Shown: positions 62,043 to 64,000 of the stretch, piece after piece | How positions within the stretch are numbered: position 1 is the stretch's first letter | Layout of the letters: every line of letters begins with the position of its first letter | Made by a program: the position numbers and the translations under genes | Source of the DNA: Thiomicrorhabdus sp965602805 | Lineage (GTDB): Bacteria > Pseudomonadota > Gammaproteobacteria > Thiomicrospirales > Thiomicrospiraceae | Reading direction: 5' to 3' | Assembly (NCBI GenBank): GCA_965602805.1 | Contig: CBFCZK010000004.1 | Span: 1-64,000, forward strand | Length of the DNA: 64,000 nt | Notes under the pieces: model-generated | Told to the model about the DNA's origin: nothing | Databases searched by the model: none | The model's input: the letters and a program-made list of their open reading frames with translations, nothing else

Positions 62043-62070
62043 TTAAACTCACCAGACCTGGTGAGTTTAA
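62043..62070. repeat. Variant palindrome with 13-bp arms in the tRNA-Ile2 leader
   Basis: TTAAACTCACCAG and CTGGTGAGTTTAA flank AC. The core ACCAGACCTGGT differs from the iterated 12-mer by one base. It lies between the presumed promoter and the mature tRNA, so it should fold in the pre-tRNA leader. Confidence 0.8.
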
Positions 62071-62082
62071 AACTCCCTATTG

Positions 62083-62159
62083 GGGCCCTTAGCTCAGCTG
62101 GTTAGAGCATCCGACTCATAATCGGCAGGTCCGCGGTTCAAGTCCGCGAGGGCCCACCA
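62083..62159 (+). tRNA. ileX: tRNA-Ile2 (CAU anticodon, lysidine type)
   Basis: A 77-nt cloverleaf: acceptor GGGCCCT/AGGGCCC, D arm GCTC/GAGC, anticodon loop CTCATAA, T arm CGCGG/CCGCG with loop TTCAAGT, CCA encoded. CAT could mean Met, but the acceptor stem, the CTCATAA loop and the position next to rpoD match E. coli ileX. The top anticodon-stem pair is a T-C mismatch. Lysidine at C34 would be made by TilS. Confidence 0.88.
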
Positions 62160-62341
62160 TTTATATTTCTTTATATTCAATGACTTACGTCAACTTTCTA
62201 TCTCGCTAACACTACCTTTTATTTTGTCTGTGCAACCTATGTGCAACCTTAGGTTCTTCTATTCCTTTAAATATCCAAATTTTGGCATGCTTCTACACTG
62301 ACGCCTTCCCATTCGGTCAGTTGTCGGACGAGTTACAGAAA

Positions 62342-62357
62342 TAGATGTAAACATCTA
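62342..62357. repeat. 16-bp inverted repeat downstream of tRNA-Ile2
   Basis: TAGATGT-AA-ACATCTA, possible operator or small stem. The stretch 62160-62453 otherwise has no gene; it includes two GTGCAACC copies near 62226, a sequence style common beside integration sites. Confidence 0.5.
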
Positions 62358-62411
62358 TCCCTGTAAATACGTCTCAATTGTTTATATATTCATTCATGTT
62401 AGTACCTATGG

Positions 62412-62438
62412 ACCTACAGAACCTACAGAACCTACAGA
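62412..62438 (+). repeat. Three tandem 9-bp repeats
   Basis: ACCTACAGA three times in a row, in frame with the following TrbC remnant (reads Thr-Tyr-Arg repeats). Confidence 0.85.
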
Positions 62439-62453
62439 ACTAAAGGGTATAAC

Positions 62454-62723
62454 GTGTCAGTTGAAATCGACCCACCCTCTTTCGAGCGTTTCAATATTCA
62501 AACAGTACCATCATTGGTGATCTATTTTGGTGATCCGTGATTTGAAGCTAAATGTGCAGTAGGACACCAACCAGAGAAAATGTCGGCTCTTGAAGAATGG
62601 GAGGGAACAGTTGGTGATGTTTCAATCGGATACTCGATAGATGCCTTGCTTGATAACCCTGATAGCAAATTTAAGGGCTATTTAGAGTCTTTATCCAGTC
62701 GATTAAGGGGTAACAACCTTTAA
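62454..62723 (+). pseudogene. Remnant of F-type conjugation protein TrbC
   Basis: A single frame reads VSVEIDPPSFERFNIQTVPS, then a TGA at 62538-62540 after FGDP, then continues in frame with GYSIDALLDNPDSKF and a TAA. The pattern IDP..FERF.I..VP followed by GNVSIDYAL-like residues is the C-terminal part of type-F conjugative pilus assembly protein TrbC. The N-terminal two thirds are missing. So it is a fragment plus a nonsense codon. A terminator follows. Confidence 0.72.
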
Positions 62724-62726
62724 ACA

Positions 62727-62753
62727 GAAAAGCCCCATTACGGGGCTTTTTTA
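62727..62753 (+). terminator. Terminator after the TrbC remnant
   Basis: AAAGCCCC-ATTAC-GGGGCTTTTTT, a strong hairpin with T run, retained although the gene before it is broken. Confidence 0.9.
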
Positions 62754-62783
62754 TTGCTGTAAATAGTAAGGCTAATGAGGGGG

Positions 62784-63407
62784 TTACTTTGTTCCTGTAA
62801 AGAACTCAGAGATAGCTTGTGCGGTTAGCTTTTTAGTCATGCTAATGTAGTTTGAAAATGCAATATCACTTTTCATTCCAACAGTAGATTCATAATTATC
62901 ACTCACAATAGAAAACACAACTTCTGGCACAAAGGTTTTGCCATCATCTTTCTCTTTAGGGTTGAGTTTCTTGTCGGCGTAGCGTTCAACAGTGTTTGCT
63001 AAAACGGCCTGGGCAACAGAACCGCCAAGTGAACCTACAATCATACTTCCCGATTGTGGCGCTTGATACAATTTGGTTTGAGCATGAGAGCTTCCCCATG
63101 CTGTAAAGCCGTTAAGAATAACTGTTACAGGACGACCTTCTGGGGTTAGCTTAATTCCCTTAGATTGCAGATTATCAATGACATCTTCTTGAGTTTCTTT
63201 CCAGTAAAATTCCCCAATGTCAGCACCATCAGCGACCTTAAATGCTAAGTTGATGTTTTTATCAGCAATCTTTTCATAGTTAGACACATCAACATGATAG
63301 CCGTTACGAATATCTGTTTTATTATCCTTAGTGATTATTGGTGATGTCGAACAGCCTGACAAGGTGATGACAGCCACAATAGATAAAGCAGTAATAAGTT
63401 TTTTCAT
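62784..63407 (-). CDS. Uncharacterised lipoprotein
   Basis: A 207-aa secreted lipoprotein: signal peptide MKKLITALSIVAVITLSGC with lipobox LSGC, then a mature part with DNLQSKGIKLTPEGRPVTVI and a Gly/Ser-rich hydrophobic stretch (SGSMIVGSLGGSVAQAVLA) that could insert into a membrane. Not recognised. It stands alone in the accessory region downstream of the tRNA. Confidence 0.8.
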   Translation of the reverse strand: MKKLITALSIVAVITLSGCSTSPIITKDNKTDIRNGYHVDVSNYEKIADKNINLAFKVADGADIGEFYWKETQEDVIDNLQSKGIKLTPEGRPVTVILNGFTAWGSSHAQTKLYQAPQSGSMIVGSLGGSVAQAVLANTVERYADKKLNPKEKDDGKTFVPEVVFSIVSDNYESTVGMKSDIAFSNYISMTKKLTAQAISEFFTGTK

Positions 63408-63972
63408 TAGTTTTTCCTAAAATAAACTGTTGGCGTGATAAATTTAAAAAATGTTGGATCTATGAACTTTAACATTGGGATGTTACTCGAGTGAAACACT
63501 CGCCTAAGAGTTGATAAGAAGCCATTTTCTGCTTTGAGCAAAGATGGCATAAATTCTAGCAGCTTTACTAGTTTAGGTGCCTTTTTTTATATATAGGCTT
63601 TTTATAAGGATATTAGCTATGACCCTCGTGAGAATAGAGGAGGTTTGTGACCATTTCTTAAAATAGGAGGTTAAAGTAAGTAGTGGTTATCTATTGTAGA
63701 TGGTTAGTGCTAGTTAAATTAAATACTTATGGGTACCGTGATGCGTTCTTCCAATAGTGCAATCAATGGATGGGTTTATGGATCCTTTTTTACATGTAAT
63801 ATCTATTTCAATAGATGCATGTTCAAAGGTTTTGCAATGATGGAAGACTTTGTTTAAACTTAAGACTGTTAGTCACTACGCAGACGAACACCAGGAATGG
63901 TGGCCTAGTGCCTCACCTAGTAATAGGTTCCTGTCCATGTACGGTATAAGCAAGTAGAAATCGTGAAGAAAA
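63408..63972 (+). other. Gene-poor accessory spacer with small inverted repeats
   Basis: No convincing ORF. Seen: CGAGTG-AAA-CACTCG at 63488-63502; a 15-codon ORF MTLVRIEEVCDHFLK at 63619-63666 with AAGGA upstream, recalling the start of AlpA/excisionase-type proteins; and near 63890-63940 a region that can fold (CACCA/TGGTG, AGGAA/TTCCT) just before a strong terminator. A small RNA ending at the window edge is possible. Confidence 0.3.
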
Positions 63973-63999
63973 TTAAGCCCCTTAATTGGGGCTTTTTTA
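63973..63999 (+). terminator. Terminator at the right edge
   Basis: AAGCCCC-TTAATT-GGGGCTT followed by TTTT. No ORF precedes it for 560 bp on this strand, so it may end a non-coding transcript. Confidence 0.85.
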
Positions 64000-64000
64000 T

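Noticed and set aside
62083..62159. Elongator tRNA-Met reading for the CAT anticodon tRNA
   Set aside because: The acceptor stem and loop match ileX and the locus follows rpoD as in E. coli, so tRNA-Ile2 is preferred; modification cannot be seen.

Overview
The window reads as one chromosomal segment of a gammaproteobacterium with moderate-to-low GC. Several gene neighbourhoods are classic for the class: rpsU-yqeY-dnaG-rpoD followed by tRNA-Ile2, algH-ruvX-pyrR-pyrB-pyrC', proC-yggT-metX-metW, lptM-lysA and feoABC. The Acidithiobacillus-type gshA, an NnrS protein, a multiheme lipoprotein cytochrome and many c-di-GMP proteins would fit a marine sulfur oxidiser of the Thiomicrospira/Thiomicrorhabdus/Hydrogenovibrio group. 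That assignment is inference; no taxonomic marker was compared.

Layout. 1-3.4 kb: tRNA-Arg(CCG) and a decayed MHYT-PAS-PAS-GGDEF-EAL gene. 3.5-5.6 kb: divergent umuC and umuD, with a UmuD carrying a long N-terminal extension. 5.8-12.3 kb: a diguanylate cyclase, gcvH, rlmI, an orphan ORF and lptM-lysA. 12.4-16.2 kb: an esterase, a HugZ-like protein and two split-PilZ proteins around an orphan gene. 16.3-19.2 kb: feoABC. 19.4-27.5 kb: the metW-metX-yggT-proC cluster, separated from yggS by a pentaheme Calx-beta lipoprotein and an orphan gene with a structured leader. 27.8-28.8 kb: ppk2 and a small partner. 28.9-33.7 kb: the pyrimidine operon, including a dihydroorotase homologue that has lost its HxH metal site. 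33.7-38.6 kb: apbE, gshB, nnrS and gshA. 38.8-41.8 kb: rsmE, metF and metK, with metK behind a SAM-II riboswitch and a 17-codon leader ORF. 42-47.3 kb: an EAL-CBS-GGDEF protein and a PhnD-like lipoprotein paired with a membrane GGDEF-EAL protein. 47.5-57.1 kb: purE/purK, nnrE-nnrD fusion, vanZ-like, uppP, a MidA-like methyltransferase, two tandem FliG-C-like small proteins, folB, plsY and tsaD. 57.3-62.2 kb: rpsU, yqeY, dnaG, rpoD and tRNA-Ile2. 62.2-64 kb: an accessory scar holding a broken F-type trbC remnant, a lipoprotein and about 590 bp of gene-poor DNA.

Main themes. (1) A 12-bp palindrome, ACCAGGCCTGGT, occurs 14 times exactly and at least five more times with one mismatch. It lies inside genes and between them and looks like a genome-wide highly iterated palindrome. 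(2) c-di-GMP signalling is dense: one pseudogene, three intact GGDEF/EAL proteins and two PilZ-like proteins. (3) Methionine/SAM supply (metX, metW, metF, metK) is present with a SAM-II riboswitch on metK. (4) Two tandem single-domain FliG-C-like proteins sit far from any flagellar gene. Starts were moved from the longest ORF wherever a Shine-Dalgarno sequence favoured an internal ATG; each case is stated.
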